A stretch of DNA of 64,000 nucleotides from positions 1 to 64,000 of the forward strand of contig NZ_MPSB01000007.1 in NCBI RefSeq assembly GCF_001981525.1. The letters run 5' to 3'. Both the position numbers and the translations under genes were made by a program. The notes below the pieces were generated by a model. That model made no database searches. It was given only the letters and a program-made list of their open reading frames with translations, and was not told the DNA's origin. Below, piece after piece: positions 1-8,016 of this stretch; positions within the stretch are counted from its first letter, which is position 1, and every line of letters starts with the position of its first letter. Origin of the DNA: Sphingomonas jeddahensis (GTDB lineage: Bacteria > Pseudomonadota > Alphaproteobacteria > Sphingomonadales > Sphingomonadaceae).

Positions 1-68
1 TTCACTCCAGCCTCGTGCTCACGCAGCACGCCTATGATCTGATCCTCGGTAAAACGGCCTCGCCGCAT
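1..68 (-). CDS. IS3-family transposase OrfA, N-terminal 22 codons only
   Basis: From the ATG at 68 the minus strand translates as M-R-R-G-R-F-T-E-D-Q-I-I-G-V-L-R-E-H-E-A-G. This is the hallmark start of the IS3 orfA helix-turn-helix protein (R-F-T-E-x-Q-I-I-x-x-L-x-E-x-E-A-G), which binds the ends of the element and is completed by frameshifting into orfB. The frame is open to the window edge. Only the first part of the DNA-binding domain is present here, so activity cannot be assessed. Confidence 0.7.
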   Translation of the reverse strand, partial: MRRGRFTEDQIIGVLREHEAGV

Positions 69-127
69 CGCTCGTCTCCATCTGACCAGCTAACTTACCA
101 ATGGCATGATTTCCGGGGAGCAGGTCA
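1..127 (-). mobile_element. End of an IS3-family insertion sequence (cut by window edge)
   Basis: The minus strand of this stretch reads as the terminal inverted repeat and the first codons of an IS3-family orfA. The outer end, read on the minus strand from 127, begins TGACCTGCTCCCCGGAAAT, which resembles the TGACCTGCCCC-type ends of the IS407 group. About 60 bp further in, an ATG opens a reading frame with the typical orfA N-terminus. The rest of the element lies left of position 1, so completeness and target duplication cannot be judged. Family assignment rests on about 22 residues plus the terminal repeat. Confidence 0.65.
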
Positions 128-423
128 GTGCGCCTTTACATGCGTGGTGTGGATAGACGAGGCGACGGGCACAGGTCCAGCACCTGCCATTTCCTCGAGC
201 AAATGCCGCCATATACCGCGTGACCGCCTGTTCTAGCGATTGTAGATCGTGGTGGGCGGCCATACTCGGCTGGCGTGTCCCGCTATCTGCATCCGGTATT
301 CAGCACATGCAGAAGGCCCAAAATCGCTGTTCGATCGTCCACTCGCGTGCCGGGTCTGCCACGCGGAAGATGCGGCACTATCTCTTTCTACGCCGAGTCA
401 GACAGCCAAATGCACTGCTACCT
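128..423. other. Flank of the IS element, no gene recognised
   Basis: About 300 bp between the IS end and the next supported gene. Open frames exist on the plus strand but their translations have no family features and look like chance frames in GC-rich DNA. The stretch may be a remnant of sequence interrupted by the insertion. No tRNA, hairpin or promoter is evident. Confidence 0.5.
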
Positions 424-663
424 TCACCTCATCTGTTGGGCCACCTCGCGAAGGACGAAGCGGGCGATCGGCTGGCTTGCCTCGTTTTCGATGTCCAGCG
501 TTCCGCCGATCGCCATGTGCCCTCGGCGGACTGGATTTCTAACCAACGTCCGCGCGAGGCGTGACGCTTGAGCCATTGCTTGTTCCAGATCAGGAAAGTC
601 GTGCAACTCCGTTCGGTGCGGTGACTTGTCCGGGGTGCGAACGCGAAAGATGAAGCTGGGCAT
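424..663 (-). CDS. Small conserved DUF6894-type protein
   Basis: A 79-residue protein starting M-P-S-F-I-F-R-V. It matches the pattern of short alphaproteobacterial proteins (DUF6894 type): an N-terminal beta strand, a central acidic L-x-D-L-E-Q-A-x-x-Q-A helix and a conserved G-x-L-x-I-x-N-E segment before the C-terminus. The length fits the family. The function of such proteins is unknown. They occur in many scattered copies in Sphingomonas and Methylobacterium, often near stress or mobile DNA. No operon partner is visible; the gene is convergent with nothing and ends close to the IS flank. Confidence 0.7.
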   Translation of the reverse strand: MPSFIFRVRTPDKSPHRTELHDFPDLEQAMAQASRLARTLVRNPVRRGHMAIGGTLDIENEASQPIARFVLREVAQQMR

Positions 664-764
664 GTTGTTGTAAATGCCTCAAAAACTAACTAGTTTCTGG
701 CTTAAACACAGGTTGTGGAGATTTGCGCGGCGCCGCCGTTGCCGAGGCGCGCGCCGCTTGTTCT

Positions 765-2618
765 TCACTTCGCCGACAATATCTCGTCCAGCCGCCGCCG
801 TGCTCCCGCAACGGGCTCGAGGTGGGGGTAACGATGGCCGCTGGGTAGCGCGATCGTCACGCTACGCTGATGCTTGCCTGCTTGGAGCAGTAGATCGATC
901 GGTTCTCCGTCGCCAGCCCGGGTGATCGCCAGCGATAGCGTTTCCTGGTCAAAGACCCGGCCGTTGACGCCGGCCAGCGTGGTGCCGGCCGTGATGCCTG
1001 CTTCGAAGGCCGGGCTGTCCCAGCGCACTTCTTGCACCTGGCCATCCGATTTGACGGACAGGCCGAGCGAAAAGATGAAGCTGCGGATTCCGACGAGCCG
1101 CTCCCTCGCCTGCCACAACTCGCTTGGCGTATCGCGATAAACGAGGCGGTAGCCGCCGCGTTCGATCCCGGCGAGCGGCGCATCGTCGCGGGTATTGTGA
1201 AGTCTATCGCGGAAGAACGCGGACCAGTCATCGTCCGCGATGTCGCGAAGCGTGCGAACCACATCGTCAAAGAGATAGGTACTGGTGACGCCGTCAATCG
1301 GTGCCTCTGCCGCGAAGAAGGCGCGGGCGAAATCGTCCAGCGAGCGTGCCTCATCGGTCAGTTCGCGGATGCGGGTATCGACATCGAGCCACACGAGCGC
1401 GCCTTCGGTGTAATAATCCTCGCTGCGCTGCCAGCTTGGCCATGGCAGCGGGGCGCGGGCGGCGATGATCGGATCCTTGGTGGTATCGCTCATCGGGCGC
1501 CAGCGCGAGCCCGCCTGCATGTCATGCGTCGCGGCGATGTCAGCAAGCGCCGCGAGCGATTGTTCGCGCGTCCAAAGGCCGGAGCGCGCGCAAAGCACGC
1601 GGTCCCAATATTGGGTCTGCCCCTCATAGACCCACATCAGGCTGTTGCGGATCGGCTTGTAGAAACACGGTGCCCATGAATCGGCGCCGCGGCGGTGCTT
1701 GCCGTTCCAGCCATGGATATATTCGTGCGGGAAGCTGTCGCGCCGGGGAAAGCAATTCTCCCAATCGGCGAAATAGCCGGGCACGCTCGCGATCTCGCAC
1801 GAGCGGTGATGCTCGACGCCGATGCTGCCGATCTCCTCGCTAAGCGCGAGCAGCACTTCATAACGGTCGAACGGGCGGGCGCCGAACAGCAGGTCGGCCT
1901 GCTGGATCACGCCACGATGCGGCGCGATCTGCTCTTCGGTGGCGGCGAGCTGGTGTGGCGCGTCCGCGAACACGTTCAGCGCCACGTTTCCGTCATCAAG
2001 CTCGATGCGTCGATAGTGGCGCCCCGCCATGACAGGCGAGTCCACCAGTTCATCGAGAGCGACCTGTTCGAAGCGGATCTTGTCTCGCTCTCTGGACCGA
2101 ACCGGTAAGGCCGAGGCGATCTGCCACTTCGGCGGCACGGTCAGGCTCGCATCGACGGCGATGCGCCGCGAGAAATGGCCTGCCGGATAGAGGGTGACGC
2201 AATTCCATTCGAGGTTCAGCAGTTCAGGGCTGACGACGACGCGCCCCTGCGCCTCATTGGTGGGCGACAGGAACTGGAAGCTAGCCTCGATCTCGTTGAC
2301 GCCGCCGGGCACATCGACGTGAAAGGCGTGAACCTCCGTGGGGTGCCGCGTCCAGTGCAACCGGCGTCCTGCCGCCTGGATCTGCAATCCGGCCAAGAGC
2401 TCGATCGGAGCCTGCGGCGCGTGATAGCCGGGCAGCCACTTGGGCAAGAGCAGGGTCAGTACGCCAGGGCGCGCAACCGGGATCACCTCCTGCACACTGA
2501 AGATGCGGCGCACAACGTCAGTGACGTCGACATGAAGCTGAAGCGGGCCGCAATAATCGACGTCTTCCGGTTCGGGCATCGGAAGCGGCTGCGACAAGGG
2601 CTGTGGAAGCTCGCTCAT
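765..2618 (-). CDS. M61-family metallopeptidase with PDZ domain
   Basis: A protein of about 617 residues, of the glycyl aminopeptidase type (M61). An N-terminal beta-rich domain precedes the zinc motif H-E-Y-I-H (about residue 298 from this start), with the third ligand Glu in W-V-Y-E-G-Q-T-Q-Y-W about 34 residues later. The C-terminal region (about 500-590) looks like a PDZ domain (S-P-A-F-E-A-G-I). Members cleave N-terminal Gly or Ala peptides. I chose the ATG at 2618; a TTG lies 15 bases upstream. No signal peptide follows the chosen start, although an untranslated-looking upstream stretch in frame is hydrophobic, so export is unclear. Monocistronic as far as seen. Confidence 0.85.
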   Translation of the reverse strand: MSELPQPLSQPLPMPEPEDVDYCGPLQLHVDVTDVVRRIFSVQEVIPVARPGVLTLLLPKWLPGYHAPQAPIELLAGLQIQAAGRRLHWTRHPTEVHAFHVDVPGGVNEIEASFQFLSPTNEAQGRVVVSPELLNLEWNCVTLYPAGHFSRRIAVDASLTVPPKWQIASALPVRSRERDKIRFEQVALDELVDSPVMAGRHYRRIELDDGNVALNVFADAPHQLAATEEQIAPHRGVIQQADLLFGARPFDRYEVLLALSEEIGSIGVEHHRSCEIASVPGYFADWENCFPRRDSFPHEYIHGWNGKHRRGADSWAPCFYKPIRNSLMWVYEGQTQYWDRVLCARSGLWTREQSLAALADIAATHDMQAGSRWRPMSDTTKDPIIAARAPLPWPSWQRSEDYYTEGALVWLDVDTRIRELTDEARSLDDFARAFFAAEAPIDGVTSTYLFDDVVRTLRDIADDDWSAFFRDRLHNTRDDAPLAGIERGGYRLVYRDTPSELWQARERLVGIRSFIFSLGLSVKSDGQVQEVRWDSPAFEAGITAGTTLAGVNGRVFDQETLSLAITRAGDGEPIDLLLQAGKHQRSVTIALPSGHRYPHLEPVAGARRRLDEILSAK

Positions 2619-3091
2619 CACTGCACCGGCCAATGCAAGAAGAAACTGCCAAGGCGGTTGGGATCAGGGAATGTGGCTTCTCGCCGGTTCTTCGTGGGAA
2701 TACTGAGACGGTGGACACTTACATGTGTTAAGTTCATTTTTTTCTTGGCCGAAACAATGGTTGACTGTCGATCAACATCGATCCCGGGTCGGCGTTCCGG
2801 CCAATCGTGTTGATCTCAGTCTATGTCGTCAGTTGCGGCAAGACGGCGCTACCTGAGCGCCAGGGTCGCCGATCCGATGCGCGTGCTAGGAAGGAACTGG
2901 CGAACCACTGCCGCGCCGTGCCTTCCACGGTGCTGATTCACAAGCGAGTGCCGGCAGACCGGGCGGGATCTGATCGAATGCGTATCGCACTAAGAGTTCG
3001 CCCCGCACGACCTGTCGAATGGACAGCGCTGGCGTGCATGGCAGGACCTATCCGGTGTCCGCCGTCACCGAAAAGCCCGCAAACACGACAG
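2619..3091. other. Intergenic region upstream of the M61 peptidase
   Basis: About 470 bp without a supported gene. It holds a GGAAC-type motif on the minus strand (2774-2798) and part of a 38-bp block that recurs at 6283-6320. A 39-codon minus-strand frame (2618-2737) ends on the start of the M61 gene but lacks a ribosome binding site. The right part, near the end of the response regulator gene, shows nothing recognisable. Confidence 0.5.
2774..2798 (-). promoter_or_regulatory. Possible EcfG-type promoter (GGAAC-N16-TGTT)
   Basis: On the minus strand GGAAC (2798-2794) is followed after exactly 16 bases by TGTT (2777-2774). The general-stress sigma factor EcfG of alphaproteobacteria prefers GGAAC-N16/17-CGTT, so the -10 is off by one base. 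Support comes from the shared flank: the motif and about 20 bp upstream resemble the block at 6283-6320, which contains a better-placed copy. The nearest downstream gene, the M61 peptidase, starts about 155 bp away, which is long. Confidence 0.3.
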
Positions 3092-3463
3092 CTAAATCGT
3101 TTCGATCCCGCGAAAAGCGGCAAGCAACGCGTTCGGATCGACCGGCTTGCGCAGCGTCGGCTTGCCCGTGAATCGATCGGGCAGTGCCGATTGATCATAG
3201 CCCGTGACGAGCACATAGGGGATGTCCCGACGATCAAGGTCGTCCGCCATGTCGAACGCGAACTCGCCGCGCAGATTGACGTCGAGCAGCACGCAATCGA
3301 TGGTCGGCTCGGCCTCGATAAGAGCCGACGCCGCGGCAATGGTCGGCACCGGGCCAAGAACCTCTGCGCCTGCCGCCGACAACAACGACCGGGCGTCGTC
3401 CGCGAGATAATATTCGTCCTCGACGATCAGGATGCGCGATCCCGCCAGCTTCTCATTCGACAT
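3092..3463 (-). CDS. Single-domain response regulator
   Basis: A receiver domain of 123 residues and nothing else. The acidic pair is in I-L-I-V-E-D-E, the phospho-acceptor Asp in C-V-L-L-D-V-N-L-R-G, the Thr in V-L-V-T-G-Y and the Lys in L-R-K-P-V-D. The P-Y-V-L-V-T-G-Y segment resembles the motif of the FAT GUY class of receivers, such as sphingomonad SdrG, which act with HWE kinases in the general stress phosphorelay; this placement is inference. I chose ATG 3463 because GGAG sits 7 bases upstream; a longer frame exists but lacks this. Divergent from the HWE kinase gene 132 bp away. Confidence 0.85.
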   Translation of the reverse strand: MSNEKLAGSRILIVEDEYYLADDARSLLSAAGAEVLGPVPTIAAASALIEAEPTIDCVLLDVNLRGEFAFDMADDLDRRDIPYVLVTGYDQSALPDRFTGKPTLRKPVDPNALLAAFRGIETI

Positions 3464-3595
3464 AAACATTCTCCGGCTAGCGAGTTGCCTGAATACCACG
3501 TGACCAAGCGGCGACCTAATGGAACCGCCGACAGTCGCGGTTCGGGCGGCCAAAGTAGATCGAGGTTAAGGCGATAAGCCGATGTAAAAGGGACA

Positions 3596-4492
3596 TTGCA
3601 GCGTCAACCTGCGTTCTTTGTTACGGGTCGGGCACTCACGGAGACGTTGCTGTCCGAAAGAAACGAAAGCGCATGCGTGCAGGAGCAAGATCGTCCTTTT
3701 ACCGGCCCAGCGACGGCGCCTGACGCGGGCAGCCTTGCGGACGTGGATGCAGCAGCCAGGCTGGACGAGGCGGACCGGACGATCCGGGAGCTTCGCGCCG
3801 CGCTGGGCGCCGCCGCCGCGCGCGAACGCAAGTTGGCGCACGAGCTGCAGCATCGAGTGCGAAACATTCTTGGCGTTATCCGATCAATCTACCGGCGGTC
3901 GCGTGCGAATGGCGCATCGCAAGACGAATTCGCCGAGCACTTCGAGGGGCGGTTGAACGCAATCACCCGGTACGAGGTGAACATTGCCGAAATCGGGCAC
4001 GCGGGCGTCGAGCTGGAAGACGTGATCCGCGACGAGTTGCTCCAGGTTCATTCGGGGCCGGAGCACCGGCTGACGATCGCCGGTCCTGCGGTGCGGCTGC
4101 GAGGCAAATGGCTGGAACTGATCGGGCTTGCTGTTCACGAGCTAGCGACCAATTCGATCAAGTTCGGCGCCCTTCTGCACCGGGGCAAGCTGAACGTCGA
4201 ATGGGCGCTTCGCGCCTCGCGTGAAGGCCAGCTTCTCGACCTGCGCTGGACCGAGCATGGCGTGCCCGCCGTAGCACTGGCGCCGCGACCGAGCGGCTTC
4301 GGCCGCGAAGTGATCGAGCAGGCGCTGCCGTACGAGCTTGGCGCGACGACGATGTTCGAGATCACGCCCGGCGGGATGGCATGTTCGATCGTGCTGCCAC
4401 TCCCGCCCCACGACGCTTCGGCGTCCAACAACAGCATCAATAATGATGCGCTGCTTCCTTCCGAGTGGAGTGATGACGATGACCAAAGCTGA
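3596..4492 (+). CDS. HWE-family sensor histidine kinase, soluble
   Basis: A 298-residue kinase without membrane segments. A helical N-terminus (about 50-80) leads to the dimerisation/phospho-acceptor segment E-L-Q-H-R-V-R-N-I-L (His near 86). The catalytic part has an N-box H-E-L-A-T-N-S-I-K-F-G-A-L and a G1 box L-R-W-T-E-H-G. The N-box His and W-x-E are the features that define HWE kinases. No PAS or GAF input domain is present, so the first 50 residues must serve as input or it is driven by a partner. The start is uncertain: TTG 3596 opens the longest frame and a GTG lies about 80 bases further in. Its 3' end overlaps the Crp-type gene by 14 bp, suggesting coupled translation. Confidence 0.85.
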   Translation: MQRQPAFFVTGRALTETLLSERNESACVQEQDRPFTGPATAPDAGSLADVDAAARLDEADRTIRELRAALGAAAARERKLAHELQHRVRNILGVIRSIYRRSRANGASQDEFAEHFEGRLNAITRYEVNIAEIGHAGVELEDVIRDELLQVHSGPEHRLTIAGPAVRLRGKWLELIGLAVHELATNSIKFGALLHRGKLNVEWALRASREGQLLDLRWTEHGVPAVALAPRPSGFGREVIEQALPYELGATTMFEITPGGMACSIVLPLPPHDASASNNSINNDALLPSEWSDDDDQS

Positions 4493-5204
4493 TGCGCTGC
4501 CGCTCTCGTCTCCCTTGCGGACCCGTTTGCGTGCGCTTGCGCCATTGAGCGGCGCCGAGATGCAGGCGCTGGCAGCAGCGGAGCGCGACCAGCGTCGCTG
4601 GCCGGCCCGCCGGGAGATGATCGCCGAAGGTGCACCGATCACGCAGGCGCGCGCGATCGTCAGTGGTTGGGCCTGCCGCCAGCGGATCTTGCCGGATGGC
4701 CGCCGCCAGATTCTCGATTTTCTTCTGCCGGGCGATCTGATCGGGGTGTCGCCATTGAGCAATCCGCTGGCGCCGGCAACGATCCTGGCCGTGACAGAAG
4801 TGGTCACGTGCGCTTTACCGGCCGCTGCCGCCGGGATGCCCGGGCTTTCCCACGCTTATACCGTCAGCGCGGCGCTGACCGAGCTTTACACGCTGGCGCA
4901 GGTGACGCGCCTTGGTCGCCTCAGCGCCCAGGAACGATTGGCCGACTGGTTGCTGGAAACGCGCGATCGACTGGCCCTGGCGGGGCAGACGGTGGGGGAC
5001 AACCTGCCGGTGCCGCTGACACAGGAATTGTTGGCCGACGCGCTCGGGCTCACCAGCGTTCATGTGAATCGCACGCTGCAGTCGATGCGGCGCGACGGGT
5101 TGCTGGCCGGAAGAAGCGGCATGTTTCTGCTGGCCGATCGGCAGCGGCTGGAAATCCTCGCCGGCTACAGAAGCGCCCGCGTCACCGCCGATACCGAGCC
5201 ATGA
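4479..5204 (+). CDS. Crp/Fnr-family transcriptional regulator
   Basis: A 241-residue regulator. An N-terminal cyclic-nucleotide-binding-type beta barrel (I-L-P-D-G-R-R-Q-I-L-D-F-L-L-P-G-D) is followed by a long helix and a C-terminal winged helix. The recognition helix lies in L-A-D-A-L-G-L-T-S-V-H-V-N-R-T. There are no Cys residues arranged for an Fnr iron-sulfur cluster, and the ligand is unknown. The start at ATG 4479 has GGAG (4467-4470) at 8 bases; the ATG at 4473 is too close to it. The overlap with the HWE kinase gene suggests one transcription unit with that kinase, a pairing common in sphingomonads. Confidence 0.85.
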   Translation: MTKADALPLSSPLRTRLRALAPLSGAEMQALAAAERDQRRWPARREMIAEGAPITQARAIVSGWACRQRILPDGRRQILDFLLPGDLIGVSPLSNPLAPATILAVTEVVTCALPAAAAGMPGLSHAYTVSAALTELYTLAQVTRLGRLSAQERLADWLLETRDRLALAGQTVGDNLPVPLTQELLADALGLTSVHVNRTLQSMRRDGLLAGRSGMFLLADRQRLEILAGYRSARVTADTEP

Positions 5205-5220
5205 GGGCCCGGCGCTCCGG

Positions 5221-6231
5221 TCAGCCGTTGCTGACCGGATCGCGGGTGACGCAAAGACCGATCGCGGCGATCCGATCGACCTCTGCATAAGGCTCCGTGT
5301 CGAGCTCGTCCCCGAAGATGTCGGGATCGAGCACGCGATAATCGTAGCGGTAGCCGGTCGCCGGCATGGCCGCGTCCAGTGCGTCGCGCACCACGTCACG
5401 GCCGCCGACGATCGACACGCCGGTATGCATGATGAACCTGCCCCCCGGCGCGAGCTTCTCGATTCCGGCGAGCGTCCAGTCGAGCGAGAGCTTTCCGCCG
5501 TAAAGATCACCGCCGTCGCGGTAAGCGCGGCGATCCGGATCAATCATGAAGGGCGGGTGGGTGACGATCACGTCATAGTCGCCCGCAACGTCCGCCGGGC
5601 TCCGCGCGATGGTCGTTTGATGCTCCACGCCCGCGAAGCTCGCGTTGACCGAGGCGAGCGCCAGCGCCTTGGGGTTGATGTCCGCCAAAGTGAGGTCTGC
5701 GTTGCCGTGGAGGGTTGCCGCCACGATCCCACCAACGCCCGCACCCGCCGCATAGTCCAGAATGCGCGCAGGGGACCGTACACCGGCGAGATTGCGGGAG
5801 ATGAAGTCAGCGAAACGATAGCTGTCGGGACCCAGGAAGACCGAGTCATGTTCCTGCGTGGGGTAGCGAGAGTGGACGAACAGCTTGCCGAAGACGTTCG
5901 ACACCCGCACCTTTGACGCGACCAGCCCGTCGGGGCGCGGCTCCAGCAACTCGGCGCCGTCCAGCGCGGCGACGATAGCCGGCGGCAATCGGTCCTCGCG
6001 ACAGGGGAGGGACCAGCCAAGCAGGTCCGCCACGGTCGCGCCAACCTGCCGATCGGGGCGGGCGAGCACCCGCGCCTGCGATGCTGGTGTCGGCGCGAGG
6101 AAATCATAATCGAGGCCGCGCAGTTCGCCGAGGAGAGGAAGCAAAGTTCGCCGCAACCTGCCACCACCGGCAGCATCGGCAAAGGTCATTTCCCGAGTAT
6201 CGGTATCGAGACTTGGATCGGTTGAGTTCAT
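5221..6231 (-). CDS. Class I SAM-dependent methyltransferase (RsmC/HemK-like fold)
   Basis: About 336 residues. The N-terminal part (about 1-140) is an uncharacterised domain. The C-terminal part holds a Rossmann methyltransferase: motif I I-L-D-Y-A-A-G-A-G-V-G-G-I, an acidic end of strand 2 (L-A-D-I-N) and a motif IV D-V-I-V-T-H-P-P-F. An N/D/T-H-P-P-F/Y motif usually marks N-methylation of a base or of a glutamine side chain in proteins or nucleic acids, but the substrate is not determinable. Another ATG lies at 6252. I prefer 6231 because the candidate promoter at 6266-6290 leaves almost no leader for 6252; neither start has a good ribosome binding site. Confidence 0.75.
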   Translation of the reverse strand: MNSTDPSLDTDTREMTFADAAGGGRLRRTLLPLLGELRGLDYDFLAPTPASQARVLARPDRQVGATVADLLGWSLPCREDRLPPAIVAALDGAELLEPRPDGLVASKVRVSNVFGKLFVHSRYPTQEHDSVFLGPDSYRFADFISRNLAGVRSPARILDYAAGAGVGGIVAATLHGNADLTLADINPKALALASVNASFAGVEHQTTIARSPADVAGDYDVIVTHPPFMIDPDRRAYRDGGDLYGGKLSLDWTLAGIEKLAPGGRFIMHTGVSIVGGRDVVRDALDAAMPATGYRYDYRVLDPDIFGDELDTEPYAEVDRIAAIGLCVTRDPVSNG

Positions 6232-6265
6232 ATTGCCGTGCCACGAAATCATCGGAGGTTTCTGT

Positions 6266-6290
6266 AACCGAGGCAGCGTTCAAGCGTTCC
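6266..6290 (-). promoter_or_regulatory. EcfG-type promoter of the methyltransferase gene
   Basis: On the minus strand GGAAC (6290-6286), 16 bases, then GGTT (6269-6266). This is one base from the GGAAC-N16-CGTT consensus of the alphaproteobacterial general stress sigma factor. It is positioned just upstream of the methyltransferase start. A second, perfect motif lies on the opposite strand 75 bp away. The sequence around this site recurs at 2791-2828. Confidence 0.5.
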
Positions 6291-6365
6291 GGAGATTCTT
6301 ACTGATCTCGGTCTATGCGGTGGAAGCGGATCGGAGCGCGCGCGTGCTTTCATGCGCTTTCCGGC

Positions 6366-6390
6366 GGAACGCCGCTGTGGCCCCTCCGTT
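6366..6390 (+). promoter_or_regulatory. EcfG-type promoter, perfect consensus
   Basis: GGAAC (6366-6370), exactly 16 bases, then CGTT (6387-6390). This matches the published consensus recognised by EcfG sigma factors in the PhyR-NepR-EcfG general stress response. The start codon of the small protein at 6462 follows about 70 bp downstream with its own ribosome binding site, an ordinary leader length. The gene behind it has the composition of a stress protein, which supports the call. Confidence 0.65.
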
Positions 6391-6461
6391 GATCACCTCA
6401 GGAACGAACTGAGACGCTGGTCGCCGCAGGGCGGTGACTTCTTCTGTCCAAGGAGAGACAT

Positions 6462-6710
6462 ATGACCGACAAGCAGCCGATGCAGGCGGATGGGGCCGGA
6501 ACCAAGCCGCACATGCCCGATGAGAATGGCGAGGTGGCCAGTCGCCGTCATAGCAGCGGCGAAAGCCAGGGCGGCTCGTACCCCAATCCGCATACGGGCA
6601 AAGATGGTGGCGGTTTCGACGGCGGGCAGACCGAGCGCGGTTATCACGGTACCGGGCGACTGGGTGAGCAGAAGACCGGCGAACAACCGAATTCTGCATC
6701 CAGCGAATAG
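6462..6710 (+). CDS. Small hydrophilic, Gly-rich stress-type protein
   Basis: 82 residues, strongly hydrophilic and without predicted core: rich in Gly, Ser, Asp, Glu and His, with repeats of the type G-G-x-Y-P-N-P-H and G-G-G-F-D-G-G. It is probably disordered. Similar short proteins are common in sphingomonads, usually as hypothetical proteins, and several belong to the general stress regulon. Ribosome binding site AAGGAG sits 6-7 bases upstream of ATG 6462. The perfect EcfG-type promoter at 6366-6390 predicts induction by general stress. Biochemical role unknown. Confidence 0.7.
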   Translation: MTDKQPMQADGAGTKPHMPDENGEVASRRHSSGESQGGSYPNPHTGKDGGGFDGGQTERGYHGTGRLGEQKTGEQPNSASSE

Positions 6711-6855
6711 GAAGAGGCGCGGCCAGGGCAACAAGTCCTCGCCCTGCCGCCCAACTGGCCTGATCTTGGTTAATGGCGGCAACCCGATCGTGGGGTCCGC
6801 GTTGCCGAAGGGCTGATCTGCCGCATCGCGGTGCTTGCTCAGGAGGAATAACAGG

Positions 6856-8004
6856 ATGCTGGCGATGAACTATCGCGGACCATATCGGGTTCGCGTCGAG
6901 GAAAAGCCGATGCCGGTCATCCTCCATCCGGAAGATGCAATCGTGCGTGTCACGCGTTCGTGCATCTGCGGCTCGGACCTGCATCTTTATCACGGCATGG
7001 TGCCTGACACGCGCGTTGGTATGACCTTCGGGCATGAGTTCTGCGGCGTGGTGGAGCAGGTCGGCCCCGAGGTCCGCAACCTCAAGGTCGGCGATCACGT
7101 GCTGGTGCCGTTCAACATCGCCTGCGGCAAATGCCATTTCTGCCAGCAGGGCCTGTTCGGCAATTGCCACGAAGCCAATGCGCAGGCGACGGCGGTTGGC
7201 GGGATCTACGGCTATTCGCATACCGCCGGCGGCTATGACGGCGGGCAGGCGCAATATGTCCGCGTGCCCTACGCCGATGTCGGTCCGACGGTGATCCCCG
7301 ACTGGATGGACCCAGACGATGCGGTGTTGCTGACCGACGTGGTGCCCACCGGCTACCAGGCGGCGGAGATGGGCGGCATCAAGCGCGGCGACACGGTGGT
7401 GGTGTTCGGCGCGGGCCCGGTCGGGCTGATGGCGGCAAAGTCTGCATGGCTGTTCGGTGCCGGCCGCGTGATCGTGATCGACAGCCAGGATTACCGTCTG
7501 GAGTTCGCGCGGGTCTTTGCGCATGCCGAGGTCTATAACCTGCGCGAGATCGACGACATGGCCGTCTTCCTCAAAAAGCAGACCGACTCGCTCGGCGCCG
7601 ACGTGTGCATTGACGCGGTGGGCGGCGACGCAGTCGGCAACGGCTTGCAATGGCTGCTTGGCACCAAGCTGAAGCTTGAGGCGGGCAACGCCATCGCACT
7701 GCACTGGGCGATCAACTCGGTAAAGAAAGGCGGGATCGTCTCGATCGTCGGGGTCTATGGCCCGACCGGCAACATTATCCCGATCGGCAATGTCGTGAAC
7801 AAGGGCATCACCATCCGCGCCAACCAGGCGTCGGTGAAGCGCCTGCTGCCGCGGCTGATCGAGCATATTCGCCTGGGCCACATCAATCCCAAAGCGATGA
7901 TCACGCATCGCGTACCATTGGAGGATGTGGCGGACGCCTACCACATCTTCTCGTCCAAGCTCGACGGCTGCATCAAGCCCGTCCTGATCCCCAACGCTGC
8001 CTGA
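6856..8004 (+). CDS. Zinc-dependent alcohol/formaldehyde dehydrogenase family protein
   Basis: 382 residues of the medium-chain dehydrogenase family. The catalytic zinc region is C-I-C-G-S-D-L-H with G-H-E-F-C-G-V-V-E; the structural zinc loop is C-G-K-C-H-F-C-Q-Q-G-L-F-G-N-C with four cysteines. The NAD(P) fold has V-V-F-G-A-G-P-V-G-L. Together with the insert around 110-140 this looks like the glutathione-independent formaldehyde dehydrogenase-like branch; the real substrate cannot be told. Start ATG 6856 has AGGAGG at 6841-6846. The next gene follows after 12 bp, and both may be read through from the stress promoter upstream. Confidence 0.85.
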   Translation: MLAMNYRGPYRVRVEEKPMPVILHPEDAIVRVTRSCICGSDLHLYHGMVPDTRVGMTFGHEFCGVVEQVGPEVRNLKVGDHVLVPFNIACGKCHFCQQGLFGNCHEANAQATAVGGIYGYSHTAGGYDGGQAQYVRVPYADVGPTVIPDWMDPDDAVLLTDVVPTGYQAAEMGGIKRGDTVVVFGAGPVGLMAAKSAWLFGAGRVIVIDSQDYRLEFARVFAHAEVYNLREIDDMAVFLKKQTDSLGADVCIDAVGGDAVGNGLQWLLGTKLKLEAGNAIALHWAINSVKKGGIVSIVGVYGPTGNIIPIGNVVNKGITIRANQASVKRLLPRLIEHIRLGHINPKAMITHRVPLEDVADAYHIFSSKLDGCIKPVLIPNAA

Positions 8005-8016
8005 AGGAGACGCGAG

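Noticed and set aside
89..89. Gyrase Thr at the Ser83-equivalent position (residue 88) as a resistance mutation
   Set aside because: Located at gyrA near 58980; Thr may well be the normal residue of this lineage, so no resistance is inferred. Coordinates here are a placeholder within the window.
883..2813. Long plus-strand frames opposite the M61 gene
   Set aside because: They are frames antisense to a clear gene in GC-rich DNA, with Arg/His/Ala-rich composition and no family motif.
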